From the NCBI GenBank assembly GCA_012512995.1, contig JAAZDA010000143.1:1-7851 (forward strand): a DNA stretch of 7,851 nt. Direction: 5' to 3'. The stretch comes from Clostridiales bacterium (GTDB lineage: Bacteria; Bacillota; Clostridia; Lachnospirales; Lachnospiraceae). The stretch's first letter is position 1; each line of letters begins with the position of its first letter. The notes under the pieces were generated by a model. That model was not told the origin of the DNA. It was given only the letters and a program-made list of their open reading frames with translations, and ran no database searches. Positions 6,411 to 7,851 of this stretch are shown here, one piece after another. The translations under genes were made by a program, and so were the position numbers.

Positions 6411-6419
6411 TGGTAATAT
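6411..6419 (+). promoter_or_regulatory. Possible extended -10 promoter element for feoAB
   Basis: TGGTAATAT combines a TGN extension with TAATAT, 4 of 6 matches to the -10 consensus. No recognisable -35 is found at 16-18 nt upstream, where the 11-bp stem lies instead. Transcription would begin near 6426, giving a very short leader. This is a weak candidate; feoAB could instead be read through from glgB or use a promoter I did not recognise. Confidence 0.25.
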
Positions 6420-6444
6420 GCAACTAAGGGGATGAGAGCTTTAC

Positions 6445-6699
6445 ATGATGCTTGCAGAACTTAAAACAGGACAGACAGCAACCATTACCAAGGTGGGGGG
6501 AGAGGGACCGTTGCGGCTCCGTTTTCTCGATATGGGACTTATTCCACGCACGGACGTGACTCATGTTAAAACTGCGCCTATGGGAGATCCTATTGAGATA
6601 AGGATACGAGGCTACGAACTCACGCTCCGGCTCGAAGAAGCCAGAAACATAGAGATCACCGACGTCAGGGACGTCTGGAAGGTGGACAGCAGTATATGA
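6445..6699 (+). CDS. feoA: FeoA, small SH3-like subunit of the ferrous iron transporter
   Basis: This 84-aa protein has the FeoA SH3-like fold signature: an opening MLAELKTGQTATI, then LRLRFLDMGLIPRTDV (residues 23-38), then APMGDPIEIRIRGYELTLR (44-62) and EEARNI (64-69). FeoA is a small cytoplasmic partner needed for Fe(II) uptake by FeoB, probably acting on its GTPase domain or assembly. Length is typical for the family (75-90 aa). Two adjacent in-frame ATGs (6445 and 6448) could both serve as start. The best purine tract upstream is AAGGGGATGAGAG (6426-6438), and it does not separate them. The stop TGA overlaps the feoB start in an ATGA arrangement, so the two are translationally coupled. 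Confidence 0.93.
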   Translation: MMLAELKTGQTATITKVGGEGPLRLRFLDMGLIPRTDVTHVKTAPMGDPIEIRIRGYELTLRLEEARNIEITDVRDVWKVDSSI

Positions 6700-7851
6700 T
6701 TTTTGCTTTGGCAGGAAATCAGAATTGTGGCAAGACCACGTTATTCAATGTACTTACGGGATCAAATCAACACGTTGGTAATTTCCCGGGAGTCACGGTA
6801 GATCAGAAGATAGGCGACATAAGGGATGCAAAAGACTGTCAGGTCGTAGACCTCCCCGGTATTTATTCCATTCGCCCGTACACTGATGAGGAGATCGTCA
6901 CGCGTGACTTCATCCTCAACAACCATCCCGATGGAATAATCAACATAGTAGATGCAACAAACATTGAAAGAAATCTGTACCTGACACTGCAGCTCCTCGA
7001 ACTTCATATCCCCATGGTAGTTGCGCTTAACATGATGGATGAGGTCAGGGGCAACGGCGGTTCTATAGATGTTAAAAAAATGTCAACAGCCCTTGGGGTT
7101 CCGTGTATTCCCATAAGTGCTGCCAAGGATGAAGGTATTTCCGAGCTTATACACCAGATCGTGAGAGTGGCATCAGATCAGGTTTTCCCGACCGTGATGG
7201 ATTTCTGCAGCCCGGGACCTGTACACAGATGCATTCACGCAGTATCGCATGTCATAGAGGATCACGCACAGAAAATCAGAATATCGCCAAGATTCTGCGC
7301 GACAAAGATAATAGAGGGCGATGAGAGTTTTGCCGACAAGCTCGGACTCGACGAGAACGAAAAAGAACTCATTGAGCACAGCATTGTCGAAATGGAACAT
7401 GATACTCAGTTCGACAGGAATGAAGCGCTTGCAGACATGCGCTATTCGTTCATCGAAGGCGTCGTAAAAGGATCGGTAGTAAAGAGCCAGGAGAGCAAGG
7501 AACAAATGCGCTCCGAGAAGATCGACAGGATCCTGACCGGAAAATGGACGGCTCTTCCCTGTTTTGTCATCATAATGGCGATGGTCTTCTTCCTGACATT
7601 TAATGTCATCGGATCATTTCTTTCGGATATCCTCTCAAGTGGAATAGATGCACTCACGGCACTTGTCGACGCCGGACTTACAGCTTACGGCATAAACCCT
7701 GTCGTTCACAGCATGATCGTGAAGGGTGCTTTTGCCGGAGTCGGATCGGTGCTCAGTTTCCTGCCGATCATCGTAGTCCTGTTCTTCTTTCTATCGATCC
7801 TTGAAGATACAGGATACATGGCTAGGATCGCAGTCATTATGGACAGGCTGC
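6696..7851 (+). CDS. feoB: FeoB, ferrous iron transport protein, N-terminal part (3' end outside window)
   Basis: An open frame of 385 codons starts at ATG 6696 and runs off the window end. FeoB is the membrane permease for Fe(II), with a cytoplasmic G-protein domain. Visible motifs are G1 GNQNCGKT (residues 7-14), GNFPGVTVD with the G2 Thr34, G3 DLPG (52-55), G4 NMMD (112-115) and a G5-type ISAAKD. The helical GDI-like spacer follows, up to about residue 275. The membrane part then begins: a first segment TALPCFVIIMAMVFFLTF, and the conserved Gate region with KGAFAGVGSVLSFLP and LEDTGYMARIAVIMDR. The start overlaps the feoA stop as ATGA, and AAGGTGG (6679-6685) inside feoA is a suitable ribosome site 10 nt upstream. 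Full-length FeoB is usually about 650-800 aa, so roughly half is present. No frameshift or missing G-motif residue is seen. Confidence 0.96.
   Translation, partial: MIFALAGNQNCGKTTLFNVLTGSNQHVGNFPGVTVDQKIGDIRDAKDCQVVDLPGIYSIRPYTDEEIVTRDFILNNHPDGIINIVDATNIERNLYLTLQLLELHIPMVVALNMMDEVRGNGGSIDVKKMSTALGVPCIPISAAKDEGISELIHQIVRVASDQVFPTVMDFCSPGPVHRCIHAVSHVIEDHAQKIRISPRFCATKIIEGDESFADKLGLDENEKELIEHSIVEMEHDTQFDRNEALADMRYSFIEGVVKGSVVKSQESKEQMRSEKIDRILTGKWTALPCFVIIMAMVFFLTFNVIGSFLSDILSSGIDALTALVDAGLTAYGINPVVHSMIVKGAFAGVGSVLSFLPIIVVLFFFLSILEDTGYMARIAVIMDRL

Noticed and set aside
6414..6438. Tiny ORF or riboswitch in the feoA leader
   Set aside because: The only frame is five codons (ATG at 6410) without a ribosome site, and the gap after the 11-bp stem is too short for a known metal riboswitch.

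Overview
The window reads as ordinary chromosomal DNA from a low-to-moderate G+C Gram-positive anaerobe. It is most likely a member of the Clostridia and plausibly Lachnospiraceae. Support for this comes from strong AGGGAGGA/GGGGAGGA-type Shine-Dalgarno sites, use of a TTG start, a Clostridia-style RsmA and a bacterial GH13_9 branching enzyme. A further hint is a long TPR/AAA-like protein of a type I recall from Lachnospiraceae genomes. The taxonomic call is inference from memory; no database search was possible. All genes are on the + strand.

Layout. Positions 1-324 hold the 3' end of a TatD-family metal-dependent DNase. It overlaps by 14 nt with rsmA (311-1195), the 16S rRNA dimethyladenosine transferase. 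A 130-bp gap (1196-1325) follows, carrying a good sigma-A-type promoter and a GC-rich leader hairpin. The next gene is a large cytoplasmic protein (1326-4331, 1001 aa). It has a TPR-like N-terminus, a long acidic linker, an Ala/Lys/Glu-rich helical stretch, and a C-terminal AAA+-like domain whose Walker A and Walker B motifs are both degraded. After 52 nt containing another hairpin comes glgB (4384-6339), the glycogen branching enzyme. A 105-bp gap (6340-6444) with two perfect palindromes separates it from feoA (6445-6699) and feoB (6696 to the window end, cut), the ferrous iron uptake pair. No intergenic stretch exceeds 300 bp.

How the genes fit together. tatD-rsmA is a housekeeping pair (nucleic acid processing and ribosome maturation). 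The TPR/AAA-like gene and glgB appear to share a transcript, because no convincing terminator separates them; this hints, but does not prove, a link to glycogen metabolism. feoA-feoB is a translationally coupled Fe(II) transport unit with its own upstream region.

The least understood item is the 1001-aa protein with an apparently nucleotide-binding-defective AAA+-like domain. The remaining points of interest are regulatory: GC hairpins sit directly against the Shine-Dalgarno sites of the 1001-aa gene and of glgB, and two perfect palindromes lie ahead of feoA. No rRNA, tRNA, CRISPR array, insertion sequence or prophage feature was seen.
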